23,061 bases of DNA from Symbiodinium natans (GCA_905221605.1 CAJNDS010000682.1:67501-90561), one strand, 5' to 3'; shown: positions 9,292 to 18,465, numbered from the stretch's first letter. Notes: generated by a model from the letters alone, not told the origin. A program made the numbers and translations.

Positions 9292-10378
9292 ACAAGCAGT
9301 GTACCCCTTAAGTTTTGGAAAACAAAGCTCCCAAAATGACAAATCGCAAGCAGTGTCCCCCGCAAATTTTTGAAAAACTGAGCTCCCAAAATGACAAATC
9401 GCAAGCAGTGTCCCCTTTAAGTTTTTGGAAAAATGCGCTTCCAAAATGACAAATCGCAAGCAGTGTCCCCCTTAAGCTTTTGGAAAACTAAGCTCCCAAA
9501 ATGACAAATCGCAAGCAGTGTCCCCCGTAAGTTTTTTGGAAAACTGCGCTCCCAAAATGACAAATCGCAAGCAGTGTCCCCCTTAAGCTTTTGGAAAACT
9601 CAGCTCCAAGAATGACAAATCGCAAGCAGTGTCACCCTTAAGTTTTTTGGAAACTGCGCTTCCAAAATGACAAATCGCAAGCAGTGTCCCCCTTAAGCTT
9701 TTGGAAAACTAAGCTCCCAAAATGACAAATCGCAAGCAGTGTCCCCCTTAAGTTTTTTGGAAAACTGCGCTCCCGAAATGACAAATCGCAAGCAGTGTCC
9801 CCCTTAAGCTTTTGGAAAACTGCGCTCCCAAAATGACAAATCGCAAGCAGTGTCCCCCTTCAGTTTTTTGGAAAACTGCGCTCCCAAAATGACAAATCGC
9901 AAGCAGTGTCCCCCTTAAGCTTTTGGAAAACTCAGCTCCCAAAATGACAAATCGCAAGCAGTGTCCCCCGCAAGTTTTTTGGAAAAATGCGCTTCCAAAA
10001 TGACAAATCGCAAGCAGTGTCCCCCTTAAGCTTTTGGAAAACTAAGCTCCCAAAATGACAAATCGCAAGCAGTGTCCCCCGTAAGTTTTTTGGAAAAATG
10101 CGCTTCCAAAATGACAAATCGCAAGCAGTGTCCCCCTTAAGCTTTTGGAAAACTAAGCTCCCAAAATGACAAATCGCAAGCAGTGTCCCCCTTAAGTTTT
10201 TTGGAAACCTGCGCTCCCGAAATGACAAATCGCAAGCAGTGTCCCCCTTAAGCTTTTGGAAAACTGAGCTCCCAAAATGACAAATCGCAAGCAGTGTCCC
10301 CCTTCAGTTTTTGGAAAACTGAGCTCCCAAAATGACAACTCGCAAGCAGTGTCCCCCTGTAAGTTTTTGGAAAACCGA
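9292..10378. repeat. Satellite A, second array (alternating 111-bp dimer)
   Basis: Same unit and orientation as 1941-2903, but more uniform. I count 19 CGCAAGCAGTG landmarks, and from about 9470 two subtypes alternate. Subtype a has TTAAGCTTTTGGAAAACT(A/C/G)AGC, with AAGCTT. Subtype b has AAGTTTTTTGGAAAA(C/A)TGCGCT. The a subtype occurs near 9475, 9583, 9695, 9806, 9917, 10028, 10139 and 10250, a spacing of about 111 bp. The array is thus a dimeric higher-order satellite. The first array lacks this alternation. Confidence 0.95.
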
Positions 10379-10404
10379 TTCAGGGAGGACTGCTCAGCTA
10401 GGGG

Positions 10405-12756
10405 TTAGATAGTTTAGATAGTTTAGATAGTTCAGGGGCTTCCTGAACTATCTAAACTATCTAAAGTATCTAACCTCTGGCTGGGGACGACCCAGAGGGA
10501 ATTGAAACTTTCTAAACTATCTAAACTATCTAAACTATCTAACCTCCGTTTTTCCCAAATCGAGGTTAGATAGTTTAGATAGTTTAGGGGCTCGTCTAAA
10601 CTATCTAAACTATCTAAACTATCTAAACTATCTAAACTATCTAACATCCTTTTCTCCCAAAATCGAGGTTAGATAGTTTAGATGGTTTAGATAGTTTAGA
10701 TAGTTTAGAAAGTTTCAAACCTCCTGGGGGCCTCCCCGGAAAGAGGTTAGATAGTTTAGATAGTTTAGATAGTTCAGGGGCTTCCTGAACTATCTAAACT
10801 ATCTAACCTAACCTCTGGCTGGGGACGACCCAGAGGGAATTGAAACTTTCTAAACTATCTAAACTATCTAAACTATCTAAACTATCTAAACTATCTAACC
10901 TCCTTTTTTCCCAAAATCGAGGTTAGATAGTTTAGATAGTTTAGGGGCTCGTCTAAACTATCTAAACTATCTAAACTATCTAAACTATCTAAACTATCTA
11001 AACTATCTTTTCTCCCAAAATCGAGGTTAGATAGTTTAGATAGTTTAGATAGTTTAGAAAGTTTCAAACCTCCTGGGGGCCTCCCCGGAAAGAGGTTAGA
11101 TAGTTTAGATAGTTTAGATAGTTCAGGGGCTTCCTGAACTATCTAAACTATCTAAACTATCTAACCTCTGGCTGGGGACGACCCAGAGGGAATTGAAACT
11201 TTCTAAACTATCTAAACTATCTAAACTATCTAACCTCCTTTTTTCCCAAATCGAGGTTAGGTAGTTTAGATAGTTTAGGGGCTCGTCTAAACTACACAAA
11301 CTATCTAAACTATCTAAACTATCTAACATCCTTTTCTCCCACAATCGAGGCTAGATAGTTTAGATAGTTTAGATAGTTTAGAAAGTTTCAAATCTCCTGG
11401 GGGCCTCCCCGGAAAGAGGTTAGATAGTTTAGATAGTTTAGATACAGGGGCTTCCTGAACTATCTAAACTATCTAAACTATCTAACCTCTGGCTGGGGAC
11501 GACCCAGAGGGAATTGAAACTTTCTAAACTATCTAAACTATCTAAACTATCTAAACTATCTAACCTCCTTTTTTCCCAAAATCGAGGTTAGATAGTTTAG
11601 ATAGTTTAGGGGCTCGTCTAAACTATCTAAACTATCTAAACTATCTAAACTATCTAAACTATCTAAACTATCTAAACTATCTAACTCCCTCCCAAAATCG
11701 AGGTTAGATAGTTTAGATAGTTTAGATAGTTTAGATAGTTTAGATAGTTTAGAAAGTTTCAAACCTCCTGGGGCCTCCCCGGAAAGAGGTTAGATAGTTT
11801 AGATAGTTTAGATAGTTCAGGGGCTTCCTGAACTATCTAAACTATCTAAACTATCTAACCTCTGGCTGGGGACGACCCAGAGGGAATTGAAACTTTCTAA
11901 ACTATCTAAACTATCTAAACTATCTAACCTCCTTTTTTCCCAAAATCGAGGTTAGATAGTTTAGATAGTTTAGGGGCTCGTCTAAACTATCTAAACTATC
12001 TAAACTATCTAACCTCCTTTTCTCCCAAAATCGAGGTTAGATAGTTTAGATAGCTTAGATAGTTTAGATAGTTTAGATAGTTTAGAAAGTTTCAATTCCC
12101 TCTGGGTCGTCCCCAGCCAGAGGTTAGATAGTTTAGATAGTTCAGGGGCTTCCTGAACTATCTAAACTATCTAAACTATCTAACCTCTGGCTGGGGACGA
12201 CCCAGAGGGAATTGAAACTTTCTAAACTATCTAAACTATCTAAACTATCTAACCTCCTTTTTTCTCAAAATCGAGGTTAGATAGTTTAGATAGTTTAGGG
12301 GCTCGTCTAAACTATCTAAACTATTTAAACTATCTAAACTATCTAACCTCCTTTTCTCCCAAAATCGAGGTTTGATAGTTTAGATAGTTTAGATAGTTTA
12401 GAAAGTTTCAAACCTCCTGGGGGCCTCCCCGGAAAGAGGTTAGATAGTTTAGATAGTTTAGATAGTTCAGGGGCTTTCTGAACTATCTAAACTATCTAAA
12501 CTATCTAACCTCTGGCTGGGGACGACCCAGAGGGAAGTGAAGCTTTCTAAACTATCTAAACTATCTAAACTATCTAACCTCCTTTTTTCCCAAAATCGAG
12601 GTTAGATAGTTTAGATAGTTTAGGGGCTCGTCTAAACTATCTAAACTATCTAAACTATCTAAACTATCTAACCTCCTTTTTTCCCAAAATCGAGGCTAGA
12701 TAGTTTAGATAGTTCAGGGGCTTCCTGAACTATCTAAACTATCTAAACTATTTAAC
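10405..12756. repeat. Strand-alternating 9-bp array with ~341-bp higher-order unit
   Basis: Runs of TTTAGATAG (2-6 copies) alternate with runs of the complement CTATCTAAA. They are separated by short fixed blocks: CAGGGGCTTCCTG; CCTCTGGCTGGGGACGACCC; CCTCCTTTTTTCCCAAAATC; TTTAGGGGCTCGTC; and GGGGGCCTCCCCGGAAAGAG. The marker GACGACCCAGAGGG occurs at 10486, 10824, 11177, 11498, 11871, 12196 and 12531, spacings of 321-373 bp and a mean near 341. Adjacent runs of opposite strand make a chain of potential hairpins. LDSLDS-type open frames of about 70 codons result from the 9-bp repeat. No gene is supported. Confidence 0.96.
12091..12131 (-). repeat. Inverted cassette inside the 9-bp array
   Basis: In the sixth unit, the block expected to read ..CCTGGGGGCCTCCCC.. 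is replaced by TTCAATTCCCTCTGGGTCGT and CCCCAGCCAGAGG. This is the exact complement of the CCTCTGGCTGGGGACGACCC block found in forward orientation in every unit. Both alternatives share outer ends (GAAAGTTTCAA and AGAGGTTAGATAG). Confidence 0.92.
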
Positions 12757-12807
12757 CTCCTTCTCCAAGAAAGGAAAGTAATCACATAGTACCTAAAGGT
12801 CCCTCTT

Positions 12808-12880
12808 ACATATATATGTATATGTATAATGTCCATATATATATATATATATACAGATGTATCTACACACACACACACAC
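12808..12880. repeat. AT and CA microsatellites
   Basis: TATATATGTATATGTATAAT (about 12810-12829) and an alternating AT run (about 12835-12852) are followed by an ACAC run at about 12865-12880. Confidence 0.93.
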
Positions 12881-13030
12881 TTATCACCAAAGTATAAAGC
12901 CAAAGTCGGAGCAACACAACGACCCGCAGCTCTGCCGCTGGGGCGCCGCCGCACGAGGACGTGCTCTGCTTTGCGCCGGCCGTCGTTGTTCCAGCCCTTG
13001 TCGTCTGATTCACGCCTGGCAGAGGGATCA
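12881..13030. other. GC-rich unique island, no gene called
   Basis: A non-repeated, GC-rich stretch (CGCTGGGGCGCCGCCGCACG) lies between the microsatellites and the first of the telomere-like blocks. A 75-codon plus-strand frame passes through, but its start lies in the AT microsatellite. I recognise nothing in it. Confidence 0.5.
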
Positions 13031-13640
13031 CCCTAAACCCTAAACCCCAAACCCCAAACCCCAAACCCTAAACCCTAAACCGGACACCCTAAACTCTCAG
13101 GGTTTGCAGTAGGAAACCTTCACGATCTCTAATTTTCAATGGGACCACTTCTTCTTTTCTCCATGCTTTAACAGGAAAGTGGGTCGACCGTCTGCTTGGC
13201 TGCATATTTCGGCTCTGTAGTGCGTGTGCCTCCGTGTGAGTTTAGGTTTCAACCCTGAAAGCCCTAAACCCTCGACCCTAGACCCTAAACCCTAAACCCT
13301 GGACCCTAGAACCCCAAACCCTAAAAGCCCTAAACCCCCAACCCTAAACTCTAAATCCAAGGAGGCCCTAGCTCAAGGTTTTCGGGCTTTGGGTTTTGCA
13401 GGGGTTTAGGGTTCAACCCCAAACCCCAAACCCTCAACCCCAAGCCCATAAACGAAAGCCCTAAACCCTGAACCCTAAACCCTAAACCTTTAACCCTAAA
13501 CCTTAAACCCTAAACCCTAAATCCTAAACTCTAAACCCTAGAACCCTAAACCCTAAACGCAAGGAGGCCCTAGTTTGTGGGTTTTAGGGTGTAGGGCTTT
13601 ACAGGGGTTCCAGGTTGGGGTTCAGGGCTTAGGGTTTAAA
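13031..13640. repeat. Degenerate telomere-like DNA, mixed orientation
   Basis: CCCTAAA-type blocks at about 13031-13080, 13259-13345 and 13418-13558 alternate with G-strand segments at about 13378-13412 and 13580-13640. AAGGAGGCCCTAG is repeated at about 13359 and 13561 beside similar G-strand stretches, so a unit of about 200 bp containing telomere-like DNA was duplicated. The non-repeat part at 13083-13258 shows no convincing gene. Confidence 0.85.
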
Positions 13641-13644
13641 ATCA

Positions 13645-13965
13645 TAGAGCTAAGTTCTTTGGGTAGAGGGCGTACATCAGGTTTTTCATGTAAGATTTTT
13701 TGGATTTGTTAAATCTTTACAGTGTTTTTGCACTTTTTAGATTGCTTTTCAGATTTCCCATTGTTGTTTAGATTTTTTTAACCTTTTGAGTTTGTTAAAT
13801 TTCATGTTTAAAACATTTCATTTTTGATGTTTCGCTTTTCGTGTTTCTGTTTTAACACTCTCTTGTATTTACAATTCAAGAGCAAGAGGATTAAAACAAA
13901 CACGGATTTTGAAAAGTCTCAAAATAAATCAAAAACAAACATTCCATAAACAAATCTGATGCTAA
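13645..13965. other. AT-rich island with imperfect foldback
   Basis: This is an AT-rich segment unlike its surroundings. Centred near 13871, CTCTTG (13860-13865) pairs with CAAGAG (13877-13882), and outward the left CGTGTTTCTGTTTTAAC is complementary, with gaps, to the right GTTAATCC-like stretch GGATTAAAACAAACACGG. ATTTTTGATG on the left pairs loosely with CAAAAAC on the right. An old foldback element is possible. No open frame is convincing. Confidence 0.45.
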
Positions 13966-14084
13966 AAAAATGCCCTCTTCCCACTGCCCCTCCTCCCGGC
14001 CCGTCCTTACAGCCTGCGCCATACATCTTCCCAAACAACAAAATCTATCGGCCAACGTTTACAATTTTTGCAGGTTTGGCAATG

Positions 14085-14240
14085 TTTGAGAGGCCCCCCG
14101 TTGCGCGTTTTGAGAGGTCTCCGTGTCTCCGTGGGTCCCCGTGGGGTCCCCGCCTCCCCGTGGGTCCCCGTTGCGCGTTTTGAGACCGTTTTGAGAGGTC
14201 CCCGTCGCGCGTTGCGTGTTTTGAGAGGTCCCTGTGGCGT
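14085..14240. repeat. GC-rich degenerate repeat (GTTTTGAGAGGTCCCCGT)
   Basis: The motif GCGCGTTTTGAGAGGTC(C/T)CCGT recurs, complete or partial, near 14086, 14103, 14170, 14188 and 14215, with GTGGGTCCCCGT pieces between. The arrangement is imperfect and of mixed unit length (about 20-45 bp). Open frames on both strands (for example repeated GTSQNAQR on the minus strand) reflect the repeat. I do not recognise a known family. Confidence 0.75.
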
Positions 14241-14664
14241 AGACCATGCAAAATATGCAGTTTCATGTATACTTTTTGGATAAATGCACATCCCGTGCCG
14301 GTCTGATTCCAGCCTCGCGAAGCAGTTTCTGCACAGCTCTATAGCTATTCCGCTTAGCTTACTCAACCTGGTCTGGGTGGTGAAAACGGTGACAGGTTTG
14401 AGGTTTAACGCTTCCGACTTTACTTAGGATTCCGACCTTACTTTGGTTTGGGGCTTAAAGGTTCAAAGCTCGTGCGGGTTGATCTATGTGTTTGGTTTCG
14501 GGTCAGAGTTTGCGTGGGGCGAGGGTTTACAGCTTATGGATGGAAAATTTATGCATATATAGCTTGGGGCTGAGAGTTTACACGGAAGGTGTAGTGTTTG
14601 TATACAGCGCTTCGTGTTCTCTATTCTGACAGGGTTTAGACTTTACGGCTTTGCGAACTTCACC
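14241..14664. other. Unique island, no gene seen
   Basis: Mixed-composition DNA with no repeat structure except scattered GGTTT/GGGTTT pieces. I find no frame longer than about 50 codons wholly inside it, no RNA gene and no clear inverted repeat. Confidence 0.5.
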
Positions 14665-15060
14665 CCAAAACCTAAACCTTGAACCCCAAACCCCCTGACA
14701 AGAGGGGAATACGGCTACCACTTGGTATACTTGCAAACCTCTAACAATCATACACCCTAAACCCTGAACCCTAAACCCCAAACCCTAAACCCTAAACCCT
14801 AAATCCTAAATCCTAAACCCTAAACCCAAAATCCTAAACCCTGAACGAGATCTGGCGAAGATACGAGAAAGCATGGCCCAGAACGAAGTCGAGCCACGGC
14901 CCTCCAATCCTATACCCTTGGCCCCTTCAAACCCTAATCCTTGAATGATAAAGCCCTAAACCCTAAACCCTAAACCCTAAACCCTAAACCCTAAACCCTA
15001 AACCCTAAACCCACCCTATAAACCTCAAAACCCTATTAACCCTGAACCCTAAACCCCCAG
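14665..15060. repeat. Telomere-like blocks, CCCTAAA on top strand
   Basis: Short degenerate units at 14665-14697, a block at 14755-14845, and a block at 14953-15060 that includes eight or so perfect CCCTAAA units (about 14953-15011). The interval 14846-14945 is non-repeated. It has an open 30-codon frame beginning PERDLAKIRESMAQNEVE, which is too short to be evidence of coding on its own. Confidence 0.9.
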
Positions 15061-15111
15061 AACCCCTGAACAACTTTAAACCTCAGCCCTGACGCGCGAA
15101 CCCTCAACTAT

Positions 15112-15222
15112 ATGAACGCCCCACGTCCGCGCTTCAAGAAGGTCGGGTCATCCGGCCCACCATCCGTCCAGAGCTTTCCAGGAGGATCGGGGAGGAAGAT
15201 CGATGTCCTCGATAATCTATGA
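15112..15222 (+). CDS. Possible 36-codon coding fragment
   Basis: ATG at 15112 to TGA at 15220-15222, reading MNAPRPRFKKVGSSGPPSVQ and ending KIDVLDNL. The composition (Lys, Asp, Gly, Ser) is protein-like, and the segment is not repeat-derived. A frame this short is expected by chance, so I list it only as an exon-sized candidate between a telomere-like block and a palindromic element. No family is recognised. Confidence 0.12.
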   Translation: MNAPRPRFKKVGSSGPPSVQSFPGGSGRKIDVLDNL

Positions 15223-15231
15223 GGGCTTTGC

Positions 15232-15636
15232 ATGCGTATATGGGGGTTTCCGAAATTATCGGGGTACCTTGTTGGGGTCCTAATTATAAGGGAATCCGAC
15301 AATTTGTGGGTGTATTTTGCTGGGCATATTATAATAGTTCGCATCTCGTACCTCGAAATGTCTTATTTCAGCACGGCCACTCCTGCTACCGAAACAAAAA
15401 ACCTTAACCCAGAACAGGAGTCTGTATGTGAATATGATTCACTGGCCTGGGATCCCATGCTCTACTAGTATGAGGGACGACGGGGTTGCAAGCCGAAAAA
15501 CCTGTACCCTAAAGTGTTTCGATGGGCAAACGACTGGGTCATTTCTCTGAATGATGGTCACTTTCTGGGTGCCCTGAATAATAGGGGCCGCTTTATAGTA
15601 AGGACCCCCAAAAGGGGACTATACTTCGAGAGGTGA
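15232..15636 (+). pseudogene. Two open segments split by one in-frame TAG
   Basis: From ATG 15232 the frame is open for 78 codons to TAG (15466-15468), then immediately open again for 55 codons to TGA (15634-15636). The first 35 or so codons lie in the repeated element. The part after it includes NLNPEQESVCEYDSLAWDP, and after the TAG come PKVFRWANDWVISLNDGHFL and RTPKRGLYFER, which read like folded-protein sequence. It could be a decayed exon, a chance frame, or a stop with readthrough. I recognise no family. Confidence 0.2.
15237..15345 (+). mobile_element. MGVSE-type element, copy 1 (right end lost)
   Basis: TATGGGGGTTTCCGAAATTA, then CGGGGTACCTTGTTGGGGTC, then AAGGGAATCC match, in the same order and spacing, the complement of 19930-20039. 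The matching frame reads MGVSEIIGVPCWGPNYKGI here and MGVSELWGVPSQGPFYKGI there. The left inverted end is present (GGGGGTTTCCGAA) but the right end is not clear. I recall similar strings in symbiodiniacean dinoflagellate assemblies. This is memory, not a search. Confidence 0.65.
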
Positions 15637-15754
15637 CCAAGAAACATCCACACCCAGAAGGCGAAAAAAAGATGCTTGCTTGCTTATCAGATGCTTTGCT
15701 TGTAGGTAGGGTTGGTTGTCTCAACGGTCTTCAGCTTCATGATTCTGGTTTTAG

Positions 15755-15800
15755 GATTACGGGGTTTAGGGTTTAGCTAACCCTAAACCCTAAACCCTAT
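15755..15800. repeat. Head-to-head telomere-like hairpin
   Basis: GGGTTTAGGGTT (15762-15773) and AACCCTAAACCC (15779-15790) form a perfect 12-bp inverted pair with loop TAGCT. The G-strand orientation changes to the C-strand orientation at this point. Confidence 0.93.
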
Positions 15801-15885
15801 AGGGCTTCAAATGCTGAACCAAAGGCCCTGGGAAGCCAACAGAAACCACAGGAAGCTCAAGAACGCATCAGAGTCCTAGAAAGGG
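15801..15885 (+). other. Short unique island, exon-sized open frame
   Basis: About 85 bp between telomere-like blocks. One frame reads ASNAEPKALGSQQKPQEAQE then RIRVLEREP before the TAA of the next repeat, a Gln/Glu-rich, helix-like composition. Length alone carries no weight. Recorded because several islands show this pattern. Confidence 0.12.
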
Positions 15886-15990
15886 AACCCTAAACCCTAA
15901 ACCCTAAACCCTAGACCCTAAACCCTAAACCCTAAACCCTAAACCCTAAACCCTAAACCCTAAACCCTAAACCCTAAACCCTAAACCCTA
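15886..15990 (-). repeat. Interstitial telomere-like block
   Basis: About 15 CCCTAAA units on the top strand, nearly perfect apart from one CCCTAGA. It ends at CCCTACACTACAC. The adjacent 15991-16118 is a GC-rich island holding an open 41-codon frame (..KATVASYANFQRRHSRGRK..) that I cannot assign. Confidence 0.96.
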
Positions 15991-16118
15991 CACTACACAT
16001 AAACCCTTTCAGCAAAGCCACTGTGGCCAGTTACGCCAACTTTCAGCGACGACATTCCCGCGGCCGCAAAGCCGGAAAGGCGGCGGCCCTGAGGGTTTTT
16101 GGGTTCAGAGGAAAAACA

Positions 16119-16275
16119 CCCTAAACCCTAACGGGCCGTTCGGGTTTAGGGTTTAGGATTTAGGGTTTAGGGTTTAAGGCTTAGGGTTTAGGGCCGTTCG
16201 GGTTTAGGGTTTAGGGTTTAGGGTTTAGGGTTTAGGGTTTAGGGTTTAGGGTTTAGGGTTTAGGGCTTAGGGCTC
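16119..16275 (+). repeat. Interstitial telomere-like block with strand flip
   Basis: CACCCTAAACCCTAA (C-strand) flips through CGGGCCGTT into TTTAGGG units. GGGCCGTTCGGGTTTAGGG occurs at 16133 and again at 16191, so a 58-bp piece including the flip point was duplicated. After 16200 there are about nine uniform TTTAGGG units. Confidence 0.93.
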
Positions 16276-16479
16276 AGGGCTGAGGATCCCACATGCAGAG
16301 GGCTCCAAAAAACCGAACCAATGCGCAAGCCACCGGATGCCCTTAAGTCTTAAGTGAACGGGGGAGACTCCACCTTCGCGCGGAAGCTGGTTCGGGACGT
16401 CTAAAATCCAAAAGAAAGGGTTTGCTAGTTCATTTTTTATTGGGTTTAAGTACCCTTCAAAATGTAAAATGTTACCCAA
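16267..16479 (-). CDS. Hypothetical 70-codon frame
   Basis: ATG at 16477-16479 on the minus strand, stop at 16267-16269. It includes NPIKNELANPFFWILDVPNQ and HLRLKGIRWLAHWFGFLEPS, rich in aromatic residues and not obviously repeat-derived, except that its 3' end enters the telomere-like block. No motif or family is recognised. Chance is a fair alternative at this length. Confidence 0.18.
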   Translation of the reverse strand: MGNILHFEGYLNPIKNELANPFFWILDVPNQLPREGGVSPVHLRLKGIRWLAHWFGFLEPSACGILSPEP

Positions 16480-16625
16480 CTATGACAAAGTTTAGGTTTA
16501 GGGTACAGTGCAGCCGCCTGGGTCAACCGAAACCCGAAAGCCGAAACCCTAAACCGCACACCCTAAACTAAAGTCACACACCACTTTACCTTTGAACCTT
16601 AACCTCAGACCCAAACAATGCGTGC

Positions 16626-16767
16626 AACCCTAAACCCTAAACCCTAAACCCTAAACCCTAAACCCTAAACCCTAAACCCTAAACCCTAAACCCTAAACCC
16701 TAAACCCTAAACCCTAAACCCTAAACCCTAAACCCCTAAACCCCTAAACCCCTAAACCCTAAACCCT
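16626..16767 (-). repeat. Interstitial telomere-like block
   Basis: About 15 perfect CCCTAAA units, then three CCCCTAAA octamers (about 16733-16757), then CCCTAAA again. The run of adjacent identical octamers suggests local amplification of a variant. Confidence 0.97.
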
Positions 16768-16863
16768 GGAATTTGCACCACAGCCACTTAGGGTTCAGGG
16801 TTCACGAGTTTTTGTTACTCCTTAGGCACACAAGACCATGCCAGATAAGGACCCAAAATCCTG

Positions 16864-16962
16864 AAACCCTAAACCCTAAACTCTGAACCCTAAACCCTGA
16901 ACCCTAAGCCCTAAACCCTAAAACCTAAACCCTAAACCCTAAACCCTAAACCCTAAACCCTA
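16864..16962 (-). repeat. Interstitial telomere-like block
   Basis: CCCTAAA units with CCCTGAA, CTCTGAA, CCCTAAG and ACCTAAA variants. The island after it (16963-17078) has an open 23-codon frame, DPKQNPEPVNSTTISRKPPG, ending at TGA 17032-17034. It is too short to call. Confidence 0.95.
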
Positions 16963-17078
16963 GACCCCAAGCAGAATCCCGAGCCTGTAAACTCCACGAC
17001 CATCTCGCGGAAGCCCCCAGGCGGGTACATGTGACTCGCCAAACCCATCCTTCAAAGAGGGGTAGATGAAGGAGCTTT

Positions 17079-17229
17079 GGGTTTAGGGTTTAGGGTGTAG
17101 GGTTTAGGGTTTCGGGTTTAGGGTTTAGTAAGGTTAGGGTTTAGGGTTTAGGGTTTAGGGTTTAGGGTTTAGGGTTTAGGGTTTAGGGTTTAGGGTTTAG
17201 GGTTTAGGGTTTAGGGTTTAGGGTTTAGG
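17079..17229 (+). repeat. Interstitial telomere-like block
   Basis: TTTAGGG units, about 20, perfect from about 17140 to 17225, with GTAGGGT, TTCGGGT and TAAGGTTAGGG variants near the start. Confidence 0.97.
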
Positions 17230-17570
17230 CTTTGGGGTATATCAGGGGGTATATAAGGGGCGAAGCCTAAGCCCTAACCCTAAACCCTGACGGTCCTTGA
17301 ACATGCCCTGGCGCGGACCACGAAAAGGGTTGGGCTTGGGACCTACTACGCTGCACCTTCCGTTCCGGGCTCCTGGGCCTAAACCCTGAGCAGCTGGAGG
17401 CTCTTTTGGCAAGGTTTAGGGTTTAGGGTTTAGGGTTTATAGGGTTGGGTTTAGGGAAGTTGTGGGGGAAGGAACCTGAACCTGGTGGAGGCTCAGCCTT
17501 GGATTCTTTTTGTGGAGACCGCGGGTCTTGAAAACTCGCCCCAAAGCCTAAACCCTAAACCCTGAAGAGG
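17230..17570. other. Unique islands around short telomere-like pieces
   Basis: Short CCCTAAA (about 17266-17288, 17547-17563) and TTTAGGG (17413-17456) pieces separate non-repeated DNA. Open frames on the plus strand include 17287-17382 (starting LTVLEHALARTTKRVGLGTY) and 17455-17565 (including NLNLVEAQPWILFVETAGLE). Both end in repeat-derived stops. They may be exon remnants or chance, and no family is recognised. Confidence 0.25.
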
Positions 17571-17710
17571 CCCCCCCCCCCCCGAAAAAACAAAAAACAT
17601 AACAAAACAACATATAATAGAACAGAAAAAACCAACAAATAGATTTTTAAAATAAATAACTAAGCAAATATATACATATATATACATACATATTAAAACA
17701 CATATTCTTG
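17571..17710. other. C13 run followed by AT-rich segment
   Basis: Thirteen C (17571-17583) are followed by an A-rich stretch (GAAAAAACAAAAAACATAAC) and TA-rich DNA to about 17705 (AAATATATACATATATATAC). No repeat unit and no coding frame is credible. Confidence 0.85.
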
Positions 17711-17858
17711 CGCCCTGGTAAGGGAAATTTTGGGTTTATTGTTGTTCCTTCTTGCCTGGTGGGCTCTTGAGCAAACCGTTCTGTTTTGTCTGTCCAGGGT
17801 CTCAGGGCCCAGGTGCAATACTCAAAAGGCTCAGGTGTAAAAGTGATAAAGGGCTTAA

Positions 17859-17902
17859 CTCTCTCTCTCTCTCTCTACCACTCTTTCTCTCTCTCTCTCT
17901 TT
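17859..17902. repeat. CT microsatellite
   Basis: CT runs at 17859-17876 and 17881-17902, separated by ACCA. Confidence 0.93.
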
Positions 17903-17922
17903 GTGCCGAAGGGTGGTGCGAC

Positions 17923-18204
<282 letters not shown>

Positions 18205-18465
18205 GTCTTAACAGATGCCAGCGAGCATGTGCGTTGCGTGTCCAAATGTAGTGTTCAACCACTCTCTAAGCAAGAACAAATATAAACGCCCCTCAAAAAC
18301 CTTTTGCCGACCCCATATGCTATGCCCTTTAGACTCCTACAGGCCCTATATTGAAGTAGGTTGTCTGTTAAATGTTTTAGTATCCCCAAAAGGACACCCC
18401 GCAGATTCACTCACCAACAGTTAAAAAGGAACCCTGTATTCACCAAGAACAGGCGTATAAACTCT
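18205..18465. other. Unique island, no gene called
   Basis: Non-repeated DNA of mixed composition. A 69-codon plus-strand frame (18215-18424) exists, including SKNKYKRPSKTFCRPHMLCP, but it has no recognisable motif and overlaps the array edge. Confidence 0.4.

Noticed and set aside
10432-11762. LDSLDSLDS proteins
   Set aside because: Direct translation of the 9-bp repeat. Hinges break the frame and no start context or homology is apparent.
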